Assembly: GCF_004115085.1 (NCBI RefSeq)
Contig: NZ_QXJP01000005.1
Location: 1 to 64,000, forward strand
Reading direction: 5' to 3'
Length of the DNA stretch: 64,000 nucleotides
Source: Longirhabdus pacifica
GTDB taxonomy: Bacteria; Bacillota; Bacilli; Paenibacillales; DSM-105158
Shown here: positions 54,653 through 63,861 of the stretch, in pieces
How positions within the stretch are numbered: position 1 is the stretch's first letter
How the letters are laid out: each line of letters begins with the position of its first letter
Position numbers and translations under genes: made by a program
Notes under the pieces: model-generated
Database searches by the model: none
The model's input: only the letters and a program-made list of their open reading frames with translations
Told to the model about the DNA's origin: nothing

Positions 54653-55737
54653 TGCAGCAAACACCAACGTACGAAAATATATTGCAACGGATGCTAGACA
54701 CTGTGCCAAACAACGTAGATAAACGGGAAGGATCGATTATTTACGATGCCCTTGCCCCTGCTGCCGTAGAACTGCAAGAAATGTATATTCAGCTGGAAAC
54801 GATGCAACAGGAGAGCTTTGCAGATAGTGCGAATGGAGATTATTTGTCTCGTCGTACTGCGGAATTTGGAGTGAGTCGTAAGGAAGCGACGAAGGCCATA
54901 CGAAAAGGTGAGTTCAAAGACAGCACAGGCAATGGATGGGATGTTCCTATTGGCAGCCGTTTTTCGCTCGAAGAAGTGAATTATGTCGTCATAGAAAAGA
55001 TAGCGGTGGGGGAATACGAACTAGAATGCGAAACGACCGGGAAGGTCGGAAATCAACATTTCGGCACGTTGATCCCGCTACAATATATGAATGGATTAGC
55101 AAGCGCTCAGTTGAGCGATATTTTAATCCCTGGGGAAGATGAAGAAACAGACGAAGCCCTGCGAGAGCGATTTTTCTCTGTCGTGAAGGAATCTGCTTTT
55201 GGCGGAAATATTGCCGATTACATGCAGAGTATCAACAACCTTGACGGTGTTGGCGGGGTAAAAGTATTCCCCACATGGAATGGCGGAGGAACCGTGAAAT
55301 GTACGATCATGACGAGTGACTATGAAGCACCATCCACATCGTTGATCCAAGAGGTACAAACGTTTATAGATCCACTAGGCAACCAAGGAGACGATCAAGG
55401 AAAAGGCATCGGCATCGCCCCGATAGGACATGTCGTTACCATTTATGGCGTATCCCCTGTCACCATCGATGTGTCGACGACGTTAACGTTAAACGAAGGC
55501 ACAACGATAGGACAAGTCACAGAAAGTATGGAATATGCGATAAACGAATACTTGGAGACGTTGCGAAAGCAATGGGCAGCAGAAAAGCAGCTCATCGTTC
55601 GTGTATCCCTTATCGATGCTGCCATTTTAACTGTAAAAGGTGTGCTCGATGTCAACGGTACAACCATTAATGATGGTGGCAATATGACGTTAAATACAGA
55701 AGAAATCCCGATGCTAGGGAGTGTGAACATCACATGA
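54652..55737 (+). CDS. xkdT: Baseplate J protein, copy 1
   Basis: 361 residues. TYENILQRMLDTVPNNVDKR, EGSIIYDALAPAAVELQEMY and the C-terminal NTEEIPMLGSVNIT are typical of XkdT/gpJ. It forms the wedge of the baseplate that links hub to fibres. The C-terminal 4 nt overlap with the YmfQ gene. A second, diverged copy lies at 60334, sharing KREGSIIYDALAP. Confidence 0.93.
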   Translation: MQQTPTYENILQRMLDTVPNNVDKREGSIIYDALAPAAVELQEMYIQLETMQQESFADSANGDYLSRRTAEFGVSRKEATKAIRKGEFKDSTGNGWDVPIGSRFSLEEVNYVVIEKIAVGEYELECETTGKVGNQHFGTLIPLQYMNGLASAQLSDILIPGEDEETDEALRERFFSVVKESAFGGNIADYMQSINNLDGVGGVKVFPTWNGGGTVKCTIMTSDYEAPSTSLIQEVQTFIDPLGNQGDDQGKGIGIAPIGHVVTIYGVSPVTIDVSTTLTLNEGTTIGQVTESMEYAINEYLETLRKQWAAEKQLIVRVSLIDAAILTVKGVLDVNGTTINDGGNMTLNTEEIPMLGSVNIT

Positions 55738-56318
55738 GTACTCGTATTTTAAACAAACTACCGCCTTTCTATCAAGATATTATAGAAATGATGGAAATCG
55801 ATCAGGCGGAAACGATGGAAATGGAAGCGTTGGAGCAAGCGATACAACGGGGATTTGACGATCAATTTGTATGGAGTGCTAGTGAAGAGGCATTGAAGCG
55901 AAGGGAAGTCGTGTTAGACATCCAAGCTGATCCTACAACAGAAGACATTGATTTTCGTAGAAAGCGTATTTTACATCGTTACCAGACGAAACCACCGTTT
56001 ACGTTGCGTTTTTTACAACATAAATTGGACGCTCTCGTAGGAGAAGGAGTGACCATCGTTTCCATCGATCCGGAACAATTTATATTGTATGTGACGACCA
56101 ATATTGAAGATGGCATGATCTTTCGAGAAGTACAGCATACCGTCCATACCATCAAACCAGCGAATATGGTTTACCAACAAAATACATCGCTAGGGGATAC
56201 CGTTGGAATAGAAGAAACAATAGAAAAGCAAACGATCACATGGAATTATGAACTAGGGAAGTGGAAGCTTGGCGAGCAAGCTTTCATCACCCTCAGCAAT
56301 AAGGAGGTCGTCATATGA
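55734..56318 (+). CDS. xkdU: YmfQ/XkdU-like tail protein (DUF2313), copy 1
   Basis: 194 residues. RILNKLPPFYQDIIEMMEID, DIDFRRKRILHRYQTKPPFT and LRFLQHKLDALVGEGV are the YmfQ family signature; it connects the gpJ wedge to the tail fibre. A paralogue is encoded at 61374. Confidence 0.9.
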   Translation: MSTRILNKLPPFYQDIIEMMEIDQAETMEMEALEQAIQRGFDDQFVWSASEEALKRREVVLDIQADPTTEDIDFRRKRILHRYQTKPPFTLRFLQHKLDALVGEGVTIVSIDPEQFILYVTTNIEDGMIFREVQHTVHTIKPANMVYQQNTSLGDTVGIEETIEKQTITWNYELGKWKLGEQAFITLSNKEVVI

Positions 56319-56599
56319 TTAGCGCTACTTTATTACACGATGTCGCCAACTACGTAGATGGGAGAGCGGCGAAAGTAGTACTCAATGATAGCTATGAAAT
56401 AACGGATTTTGAAGTCAAGCAAGTAACAGACGGCATGCTGGCAATGAACTATATTGTCCCCGCAGCTGATGTGAGCAGCATCACGCAGATCGATTTGAAG
56501 GATGATGCCGATAACGTGCTGTCTTCCAATGCGGTGAATGTAGAGATTGCCGCGGATACATTGCTACTGCACACATTATTAATGAAGGAGGTCACATAA
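56315..56599 (+). CDS. Small tail-associated protein between YmfQ and the fibre
   Basis: 94 residues. VANYVDGRAAKVVLNDSYEI then TDFEVKQVTDGMLAMNYIVP resemble a conserved small protein found at this place in many Bacillus prophages and often misannotated as ketopantoate hydroxymethyltransferase. It looks like a beta-sandwich domain, perhaps the shoulder of the fibre. Four- and one-nt overlaps with its neighbours. Absent from the second cassette. Confidence 0.7.
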   Translation: MISATLLHDVANYVDGRAAKVVLNDSYEITDFEVKQVTDGMLAMNYIVPAADVSSITQIDLKDDADNVLSSNAVNVEIAADTLLLHTLLMKEVT

Positions 56600-58170
56600 T
56601 GGCAAAGACAAATTGGGAAATAGGGGAAACGGTACAACATACCGACATGAACGACATTGGCACAGAGATCAACACGGCACAGGCCACAGCAGACGCGGCA
56701 GAAACGCCAGCAGGCGCACAAGCTAAAGCGGATCAGGCAGAAGCGAATGCAGTGGAGTCATCTTATCAGAGAGTGGCAAAGTTCAAAAATGATGACGGTA
56801 GTCAAATTGATCCTGACGTTACAACAGAATCGTTGATTTTGACAGCGCATGAAAACACACCAGATGTGTCGGGTAACACATACTACTATATACAAACTCA
56901 TTTCAGCTTCAATGTTAACGGTAATAAAGCGCAAATTGCTACGCTATACAAAGAAGGAAATGAGATGTACATGCGGAACAAGCATGAAACTGATCCGTGG
57001 TCAGCGTGGACAAAAGTTACTACGGAGAATGATGTTATAGAGCCTACAGCAGAGAACACATCTATAGGAGACAGTGCGGGCAACTTTACGGCTACGGACG
57101 TAGAAGGTGCGTTGAAAGAATTACACGACACAAAAGAAACACCAACAGGCGCACAATCTAAAGCGAATGACGCAGAAGCAAGTGCGAAAACATACGCAGA
57201 TACAACAAAGTTAGCTAAAACAGGCGGCACGGTGACAGGTAATTTAACAATTGATGCAGGCACAAATACAATGGTGACGATAAAAGCGCAAAACTTTGGT
57301 AATGCAACACTAGCTTTGCACGGAGATGCTCAATCAACAGGGAGGGTATATGTAGGTCAATCTGAAACGTACGGCGGCGGGTTTGAATATAACGGAGATG
57401 GTGACCCTGTCACAACTGATGCTCCTATGGATCACGTTACGTTTTTTAGACGTGATGCTGGTGTCGATACTTGGGTAATGAAATATTCCCACAACAAAGA
57501 CACTGTGGATCTAAAAGGCAACCTAACATGGAACAATGGAACAGACAGCTTAGATGATTTAAAGACCTCTGTCAGTGATGGGAAAAGTAAAATCGCTACC
57601 GCCATTACTGACGCAGGAGGTACGGCAAGTGGTAGCGATACTTTTCAAGAGTTGGCAACAGTAATAAGCGGATTGAATCAACTTCAAAGCACGCCAACAA
57701 CACAAGGTATTTACGTCAACCAAACCACTATAACTGATGATGATTTTCATGAAATTTTTACAATCACAGGAGGGTATACGATCTATAATTTTGTGTTGTC
57801 TTCGGCAAAGGAGTCGGGTACTTTAAGCGGAAACATGTACCGTATTTCAAAAAGGCGAGGATATGTAAATCATGAATCAAACAATACTTCACGGATAAAA
57901 ATAAAAGTCGGAGACGAAAAATACACACTATGCCGCTTTGAAGATGACTTCATTTTCCAAAGTTTTACAATATTTATTATTGAAAATAAAATGATATTAA
58001 TAGGTAATTTCTACTATGAAGATGATGAAAATGATTCTGATTTGATCGGATACTACGACACTATATTTACGCAAGAGGGGATTAAAGATAAAGATATAAC
58101 TTTTGGCATCGATTCATATTTACCAATTAGTTTCAAAGCGGATATAGATGCGTTAGTGTTCAAATTTTAG
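56599..58170 (+). CDS. Tail fibre 1 with a pyocin-knob domain
   Basis: 523 residues. N-terminal adaptor (MAKTNWEIGETVQHTDMNDI) with Ala-rich helical linker, pyocin-knob domain (about 94-145: YYYIQTHFSF ... WSAWTKV), a shared spacer (about 168-190: EGALKELHDTKETPTGAQSK), then a variable C-terminal half (about 205-523) with no recognisable fold. Knob domains fold receptor-binding fibres in R-type pyocins. The last 160 residues differ sharply in composition and probably hold the receptor-binding tip. Confidence 0.85.
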   Translation: MAKTNWEIGETVQHTDMNDIGTEINTAQATADAAETPAGAQAKADQAEANAVESSYQRVAKFKNDDGSQIDPDVTTESLILTAHENTPDVSGNTYYYIQTHFSFNVNGNKAQIATLYKEGNEMYMRNKHETDPWSAWTKVTTENDVIEPTAENTSIGDSAGNFTATDVEGALKELHDTKETPTGAQSKANDAEASAKTYADTTKLAKTGGTVTGNLTIDAGTNTMVTIKAQNFGNATLALHGDAQSTGRVYVGQSETYGGGFEYNGDGDPVTTDAPMDHVTFFRRDAGVDTWVMKYSHNKDTVDLKGNLTWNNGTDSLDDLKTSVSDGKSKIATAITDAGGTASGSDTFQELATVISGLNQLQSTPTTQGIYVNQTTITDDDFHEIFTITGGYTIYNFVLSSAKESGTLSGNMYRISKRRGYVNHESNNTSRIKIKVGDEKYTLCRFEDDFIFQSFTIFIIENKMILIGNFYYEDDENDSDLIGYYDTIFTQEGIKDKDITFGIDSYLPISFKADIDALVFKF

Positions 58171-58207
58171 CAAAAAAAAGAGGGTAAGGAGGAAAGAGTT
58201 GACAGCC

Positions 58208-58400
58208 GATTAAACCAATACGTATACTAACACCGCAACTTGAAATACTTGCGGAAATAGACGATTACGAGAGTCTTATATTTACTCGCCGTTGGCACGA
58301 TGTCGGGGATTTCTATGTAAACAAGGGCGAGATTGGAAAAACAAACGCAAATGCTAAAAAGGTTGGCAAGGCTAGAAACAAGCCTACAAGGGCTAACTGA
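58208..58400 (+). pseudogene. Remnant of a ReqiPepy6 Gp37-like tail gene
   Basis: KPIRILTPQLEILAEIDDYE then SLIFTRRWHDVGDFYVNKGE is the recognisable start of the Gp37-like family of phage tail proteins. There is no start codon in frame, and after about 45 residues the homology ends at an apparent deletion junction. A further open stretch of 36 codons (58350-58460, MLKRLARLETSLQGLTDSTG...) has no good ribosome binding site. Together they form a decayed region between fibre 1 and fibre 2. Confidence 0.55.
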
Positions 58401-58629
58401 TAGCACAGGTTTTGTGATAAAGCTGAAGGAGTTAGGTGAAACAACAAAAAAAGCCGTTTAGTTTATCAAGTAAGCATGTAAACCAACATAACAGAAGTTC
58501 ACTCAATCTCATAATCATACCTCTACTCAAAATCACCTCAAAAAAATTTTAAAAACAGGGGTATAATTTTTGCCGTTCGTTACCTTCGTATGTAACAAAA
58601 TAAAATCTATTAAACGGAGGTAACGAACA
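58401..58629 (+). other. Spacer with an RBS-sequestering inverted repeat before fibre 2
   Basis: GTTCGTTACC (58575-58584) pairs with GGTAACGAAC (58619-58628). The right arm includes part of the ribosome binding site CGGAGG and ends one base before the ATG of fibre 2. A TATAAT lies at 58562-58567. AAAATCACCTC at about 58530 recurs after fibre 2. Confidence 0.55.
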
Positions 58630-60075
58630 ATGCCAGATGTAACACCGAAACTAGGAATAAAAAAGCCACTCAGCAATGAATATGTAAAAAGAGAAGCATT
58701 TAACGAAAATTGGGATATTGTTGATCAAAATGCAGCCTCACAAACGGAATTGGACACACACAAAGCAGATCAGAGCCTGCATCTTACAGAAGAAGAACGT
58801 ACAACGTGGAATGCCAAAGAAACCCCATCAGAAGCACAAGCAAAAACAGATCAAGCATTACTAGATGCCAAAAACTATGCAGATGCAGCAGCGAGTAATG
58901 CGGAAGACAATGCAAAGCTGGATAGTGTCAGCAAGGAAGCAGCATACGATCAAAATAATCAAATTGACCCCAATACCACCACATGTCCGTATATATTAAC
59001 CAATCACAACAACGCTCCTAAACCAAGTATATACTGGTACATCCGAACATATTTCAACAGTGATTCTAATAATAACAAAGCACAAATAGCGATAAGGTAT
59101 CACGGAAGCAGTAATGAAATGCATATGAGGCACTACTATAACAACTGGACAAGTTGGACGAAATTCATTACCGAACAAGACACAGCTGAGAATATAAATA
59201 TAGTAGATGGGGAGAACAACCTTCAAGCTAGTAACGTTGAAGATGCATTGAAAGAGCTACATGATACAAAAGAAACTCCAGCAGGGGCACAAGCGAAAGC
59301 AAATGCGGCAGAAACAAATGCAAAAAATGCAAGTGTAAGTAAGTCAGGGGATACAATGACAGGTGCTTTGAAAATTCATAACGCCTATAAGATACGTGAC
59401 CTTGCACAAGAATTTGACAGAACTTCAGGTACTCCTAGGTGGATTAAAATTGGAAGAATTCAAAATAAGAATCCTATAGATTCATCAGAAATAACAAACT
59501 TTTCAGGGATGGCAAATATTCAATGCGATTTTGGAGCTGCCGGAACAGATCAGGCTATTGTTCATTTTTCATTTGGAGTAAGGCATGCAATAATTCCTTT
59601 ATTCTTTGTCATGGGAGACGGAAGAGGCTTTGAGTTTCAAATTTATAAAGATGAAAGTGATTGGCACTGGCTTTATTTTAAAACGCCTCCATATAGTGCG
59701 TTTTGCACCTTTACATACAACTGGGTAGGTGGAATAGAGCAATGGATAGAAGAAGATCCTACATCTGTTACAGGGTTAACAAAAGTTTGGGACAGCACTA
59801 AGGATTCAGTACAAAACGCATACGTTGGGGAAAATAAAGTGTTAACTGAAGCTGGTGGATTAATCGATGGTGCAATAACTTTGCAAAAGGGAGATGGAAC
59901 CGATGTGAATATCGGAAGAATTTATGGTGGCAACGATGATAATGACTACATCGAAATAAATGGGACAGGACCGGGAGCAGAAGATTACGTTAAAGTTGTG
60001 GTTAATGATACTGAAACTTTAAAAATTACAGAAGACTCAATTACATTTAAAGGTAAAAAAATATTAACGGAGTAG
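58630..60075 (+). CDS. Tail fibre 2 with a pyocin-knob domain
   Basis: 481 residues. The N terminus (TPKLGIKKPLSNEYVKREAF NENWDIVDQN) is unlike that of fibre 1 but like many Bacillus fibre adaptors. Then come a helical Ala-rich linker, a knob (about 133-180: YWYIRTYFNS ... WTSWTKF), the shared spacer (about 203-222: DALKELHDTKETPAGAQAK), and a C-terminal domain that differs from fibres 1 and 3. It has its own putative promoter and a sequestered ribosome binding site. Confidence 0.83.
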   Translation: MPDVTPKLGIKKPLSNEYVKREAFNENWDIVDQNAASQTELDTHKADQSLHLTEEERTTWNAKETPSEAQAKTDQALLDAKNYADAAASNAEDNAKLDSVSKEAAYDQNNQIDPNTTTCPYILTNHNNAPKPSIYWYIRTYFNSDSNNNKAQIAIRYHGSSNEMHMRHYYNNWTSWTKFITEQDTAENINIVDGENNLQASNVEDALKELHDTKETPAGAQAKANAAETNAKNASVSKSGDTMTGALKIHNAYKIRDLAQEFDRTSGTPRWIKIGRIQNKNPIDSSEITNFSGMANIQCDFGAAGTDQAIVHFSFGVRHAIIPLFFVMGDGRGFEFQIYKDESDWHWLYFKTPPYSAFCTFTYNWVGGIEQWIEEDPTSVTGLTKVWDSTKDSVQNAYVGENKVLTEAGGLIDGAITLQKGDGTDVNIGRIYGGNDDNDYIEINGTGPGAEDYVKVVVNDTETLKITEDSITFKGKKILTE

Positions 60076-60333
60076 TAAACCAATACGTAAAAGTTGATTA
60101 TGATAGATTCATTTGCAAGTGAATTTTGCTTGATATCATCTATAAATTAAAATCACCTCTAAAAAAAATTAGTTGAATTTGGAACTTTACATGTCATACG
60201 CTATGCAACATAGTCGTAGCTATCCGTCAAGATTGTTACCTGTACAGTAATTAAATCATTCTACAACATATCTAGAAAATGCAGATTGAAACGATAAACA
60301 AACCCAAAACAGCAAAAGGTGGTGAAGTAACCG
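60076..60333. other. Spacer between fibre 2 and the second baseplate cassette
   Basis: 258 bp without a gene. It begins with TAAACCAATACGTA, also present at 58211 after fibre 1, and contains AAAATCACCTC plus an A-tract, also present before fibre 2. These shared pieces look like the edges of duplicated cassettes. Confidence 0.5.
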
Positions 60334-61377
60334 ATGCAACAACCAATCACATACGAAGCATTACTTACCCGCATGCTGCAAAGCGTGCCTAATGACGTGG
60401 ACAAAAGAGAAGGATCTATCATCTACGATGCTCTAGCGCCTGTAGCGGTGGAACTTGTAGAAATGTACAACCAACTGGACATATGGAAAGATAACGTTGC
60501 CTTAGACACCGCAACAGGGGACATGCTAACAGAACTATGCTACCAAAATGGCACATTTCGAAAACCAGCAACGAAAGCGATCGTAAAAGGCGTGTTCAAC
60601 ATGGATGTGCCGCTACAATCTCGTTTTAGCGGGGAAAACAATACGTACATCGTGCTAGAGAAACTAGCAGATTTTGAATATACATTACAGTGCGAGCAAG
60701 AAGGAGAAAGAGGGAATACGTATCTCGGTTCCATCCTGCCACTCCAGTACATCGAAGGATTACAAACCGCAACCATAACAGCTATTATCACAAACGGAGT
60801 GGAAGAAGAATCCGATGATGCATTACGAGAGAGAAACAGAGAAAAAATCATCCAGCATCCACAAGACGGTAATATCGCTCAATATGAACAATGGACGAAG
60901 CGCTTTGATGATGTCGGTGCAGCCAAAGTATTTCCGCTTTGGAGCGGAGGTAACACGGTGAAAGTCGTCATCACAGATCGAGACTATAAACCAGCGAGCA
61001 GCACGTTAATTAACGAAGTGCAGCAATACTTAGACCCGAACGCAGAAGGATTAGGAAATGGTGTTGCACCCATAGGAGCGAAAGTAACCGTCGCAACAGG
61101 AATAGAAAAACCAATCGACATTACAGGAACGATTACACTGGAAGCGGGGTACAGTGAGGCAGAAGGAGTAGAGGAAATGATCTCCGATTACTTAGCCAGC
61201 ATCACTTTCGTTAAACATAGTGTCAGCTACATGCGCACCGCTGTAGCCATATTAGACAGCCCAAACATCGCAGATATGCAGGATTTAAAAATAAACGGAA
61301 CTGCCACTGATGTTGCCTTACATGATGAAGAAATTCCGATACTAAACAGTGTTAATCTAACGGTGGTGAATACATGA
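60334..61377 (+). CDS. Baseplate J protein, copy 2
   Basis: 347 residues. It shares TYExxLxRMLxxVPNxVDKR, KREGSIIYDALAPxAVEL and the C-terminal EEIPxLxSVNxT with 54652-55737, but the region from about 55 on is strongly diverged. It has DEALRER-like SDDALRERNREKI and VAPIGAKVTV. It starts the second baseplate-fibre cassette behind AGGTGG and overlaps the following YmfQ-type gene by 4 nt. Two gpJ genes in one tail cluster is unusual. Confidence 0.88.
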   Translation: MQQPITYEALLTRMLQSVPNDVDKREGSIIYDALAPVAVELVEMYNQLDIWKDNVALDTATGDMLTELCYQNGTFRKPATKAIVKGVFNMDVPLQSRFSGENNTYIVLEKLADFEYTLQCEQEGERGNTYLGSILPLQYIEGLQTATITAIITNGVEEESDDALRERNREKIIQHPQDGNIAQYEQWTKRFDDVGAAKVFPLWSGGNTVKVVITDRDYKPASSTLINEVQQYLDPNAEGLGNGVAPIGAKVTVATGIEKPIDITGTITLEAGYSEAEGVEEMISDYLASITFVKHSVSYMRTAVAILDSPNIADMQDLKINGTATDVALHDEEIPILNSVNLTVVNT

Positions 61378-61982
61378 GTGAGTATATAAAAGGAAGCAAC
61401 AAACAGCAAAAGGACCTCATTACCTACTTACCACCCTACTTGCACGATGTTATCGAATTTAACGTGCTATTTGATACAGAAGGGCTGGAAATAGACCAGC
61501 TACAGCAGCACCAAGAACAAGCCCTGCAAGATATATTCATAGTAACAGCAAGCGAAGGGAAAATTACACGCCTCGAAAACTTTTTAAAGTTTAAAGGTGA
61601 AGGTACGCTAGAGCAAAGAAAAACATATTTGCTTTCTTTATTGCGTAAAGGGCAAAAATTAAATGGGGAAGCGATAAAAAATGTCGTCCACACGGTTACA
61701 GGCAGTAAATGCGTTGTAACCTTTTTTAGTGCAGACGAATTAAATCATCCTCATGCCAATGAGGCATTATTGCAGGTTCAAGTATTAAGTCCAGATAATA
61801 ACGTGGACTATAAATATGACGATATCCAAAGAGCATTACAACCGCTCGTCCCAGCGCATATCAAATTATTGGTCATTAAATATTTTTCAACGTGGGAAGA
61901 TATTTATGATAGTTTTACAGACTGGGAGACCGTGAAATCGATAACCTCATGGGATGCATTGAAAAATATTATCACCATATAA
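61374..61982 (+). CDS. YmfQ-like tail protein (DUF2313), copy 2
   Basis: 202 residues. LITYLPPYLHDVIEFNVLFD and LEQRKTYLLSLLRKGQKLNG plus INxVVHTVTGSKCVV-like sequence place it in the same family as 55734-56318, with low identity. Its C-terminal stretch (WEDIYDSFTDWETVKSITSW) repeats W-D/E units. It links gpJ copy 2 to fibre 3. Confidence 0.82.
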   Translation: MSEYIKGSNKQQKDLITYLPPYLHDVIEFNVLFDTEGLEIDQLQQHQEQALQDIFIVTASEGKITRLENFLKFKGEGTLEQRKTYLLSLLRKGQKLNGEAIKNVVHTVTGSKCVVTFFSADELNHPHANEALLQVQVLSPDNNVDYKYDDIQRALQPLVPAHIKLLVIKYFSTWEDIYDSFTDWETVKSITSWDALKNIITI

Positions 61983-62035
61983 CTTCTTCAACAGTTTGAA
62001 ATAGACGAAAAGCAAGAAAGGAGTGCAAGCAACAA

Positions 62036-63388
62036 ATGAAACAAACCACACATTACAACTTGAATAAAATACAATTAACAGATAGCCCACCAGATATTAC
62101 AGCGATCAATCCAAATTGGGATACGATAGATGACAAATTAAAAGAGCAAGCAGATAGCATAGAACAAAAAATAGAGGAAAGAGCAGTAGAGAATGAGCTC
62201 AATCCCATTGATCCAAACACGACGGAAGAAGTGTACGTGTTAACGAATCATCAACATAGTCCAAGCACTGCAAAATGGTACATTAGAACGTACAGATCAC
62301 AGCAAGAAGGGGAAGAACGTACACAAGTAGCGATATCCCATCAAGATAGTAGTCAATTGTACATGAGATATTACCATCAAGGTGCATGGTCTGCATGGGT
62401 GAAAACCCTCACCGAAGATGACGTGCTAAAACCAAGCGCAGCCAACACTTCCATAGCCGATACAAGTAATAACTTCAGCGCTAACGAAGTAGAGGGGGCA
62501 TTGAAGGAGTTGCACGATGGGAAGTTGTTTAGGAAAAAGTTAGAGCCACCTTCTGGATGGACTTCATATCAAAAAGCTGTGATTATCCTTCAACCTATAG
62601 GAATATCAGATGAATCAAATTCAGCACCAATCGCTACAGTGTTTGGTACTTTTTATTTTTCCAGAAAATCATATCCTTACTCTGTAAGCGCACAAGTCAT
62701 TACACAATCTGGATATACAAAATCATATAACCAAGGTTCAATCATTACACATGCCTCTACCTCATTTTCTGTTGATGGAAAGGCGAAATTAGTTGAATTC
62801 GATTACGAAGGAATAAGATACTTAGGCATAGATACTTTTTGGAGTGATGCGGAATTTCAAGAAGTTTATTTTCATGGAGAAAGTATTTACGGAGTAAATA
62901 GTAACTTTCTAAAATGGATCAAATATTCTAATACCAAAACAGAAGAAGTATATAACACTGAAATTAATGATAGTATTGTAGAGTTTACGCCTCCTAAGTA
63001 CAGGCATAATTTAAGAGTAGATAATCAGTTAGTGTATCACGAAGGAAACAGTTACCCTATCGTAGAATCCGATAGCAATTCGAATGGAGAATATGTTCGC
63101 TTTGCAGATGGTACGCAAATATGCAGCAGAAGAGTGAAACATGATTTTAATAGTTATTATACTCAAAGGTGGTTGTTTCCAGCAAGTTTCACTTCTATCT
63201 CTGGTTTAGGATGGGGTTTATTAGGAAATAAAGTTGAAGGTCAAGTACTAGATACAACATATTGGGATAATGCTCATAAAACGTTTGCAGGAATATATAA
63301 GTTGACTCACTGGATAACCCTCTCCAGAGAAACACTATTTGACGCCAAAGGATACATCTACTTAACTGCAATCGGAAAATGGAAATAA
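62036..63388 (+). CDS. Tail fibre 3 with a pyocin-knob domain
   Basis: 450 residues. N-terminal adaptor (YNLNKIQLTDSPPDITAINP NWDTIDDKL), knob (about 81-125: KWYIRTYRSQ ... WSAWVKT), the shared spacer in short form (about 152-160: EGALKELHDGK), then a C-terminal domain without similarity to fibres 1 or 2. RBS GAAAGGAG 7-10 nt before the ATG. Confidence 0.85.
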   Translation: MKQTTHYNLNKIQLTDSPPDITAINPNWDTIDDKLKEQADSIEQKIEERAVENELNPIDPNTTEEVYVLTNHQHSPSTAKWYIRTYRSQQEGEERTQVAISHQDSSQLYMRYYHQGAWSAWVKTLTEDDVLKPSAANTSIADTSNNFSANEVEGALKELHDGKLFRKKLEPPSGWTSYQKAVIILQPIGISDESNSAPIATVFGTFYFSRKSYPYSVSAQVITQSGYTKSYNQGSIITHASTSFSVDGKAKLVEFDYEGIRYLGIDTFWSDAEFQEVYFHGESIYGVNSNFLKWIKYSNTKTEEVYNTEINDSIVEFTPPKYRHNLRVDNQLVYHEGNSYPIVESDSNSNGEYVRFADGTQICSRRVKHDFNSYYTQRWLFPASFTSISGLGWGLLGNKVEGQVLDTTYWDNAHKTFAGIYKLTHWITLSRETLFDAKGYIYLTAIGKWK

Positions 63389-63400
63389 GGAGGCTCACCA

Positions 63401-63712
63401 ATGAACATATTATACAGCCCACAGCGGCATGATCATATACTGTCTTACACGTTTGACGGCGAAAAAGTAATCGTTACACATAAAGTACCGCTTGAACAAA
63501 CACCAGAGGAGATCACTTACCAAGAGCAAAGCGATGTTTTTGACTTCACGGGCATAGAAGACGGCGTATTGGAAGAGGTAGAAACGAGCTTACCTGTCAA
63601 TCCGATACGACACGCAGAGCGAAAAGACGGCACATTATCCCTCACCTTACTTCACTATATTGGTGCAAACGCAACCGAAGAGGAAAAATTTCCGCAGTGG
63701 ATGGAGGTATAA
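63401..63712 (+). CDS. Small phage protein after the fibre gene
   Basis: 103 residues, acidic, with FDGEKVIVTHKVPLEQTPEE and FDFTGIEDGVLEEVETSLPV. Similar small proteins follow fibre genes in PBSX-like regions; function unknown. AAGGAGG precedes the ATG by 6-7 nt. Confidence 0.7.
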   Translation: MNILYSPQRHDHILSYTFDGEKVIVTHKVPLEQTPEEITYQEQSDVFDFTGIEDGVLEEVETSLPVNPIRHAERKDGTLSLTLLHYIGANATEEEKFPQWMEV

Positions 63713-63714
63713 TC

Positions 63715-63861
63715 ATGGGGAAAATAAATTGGAAATCACAAACTGCAATTGAACAAGAACAATTAGACAAGCACTTACAACCTGCTCAGGAAGAGATAGA
63801 TCAAGCGCAGAGAGAATTAGAAACGATACATTTATTAATGGAAATGGGGGTTATACAATGA
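63715..63861 (+). CDS. Small coiled-coil phage protein
   Basis: 48 residues, MGKINWKSQTAIEQEQLDKH then LQPAQEEIDQAQRELETIHL and LMEMGVIQ, with GGAGG 7 nt upstream. It is probably a helical accessory protein. It overlaps the next gene by 4 nt (ATGA). Confidence 0.65.
   Translation: MGKINWKSQTAIEQEQLDKHLQPAQEEIDQAQRELETIHLLMEMGVIQ

Noticed and set aside
60334-61377. Second gpJ gene as a broken leftover
   Set aside because: It is full length, has a ribosome binding site, keeps both conserved ends and overlaps an intact YmfQ gene.
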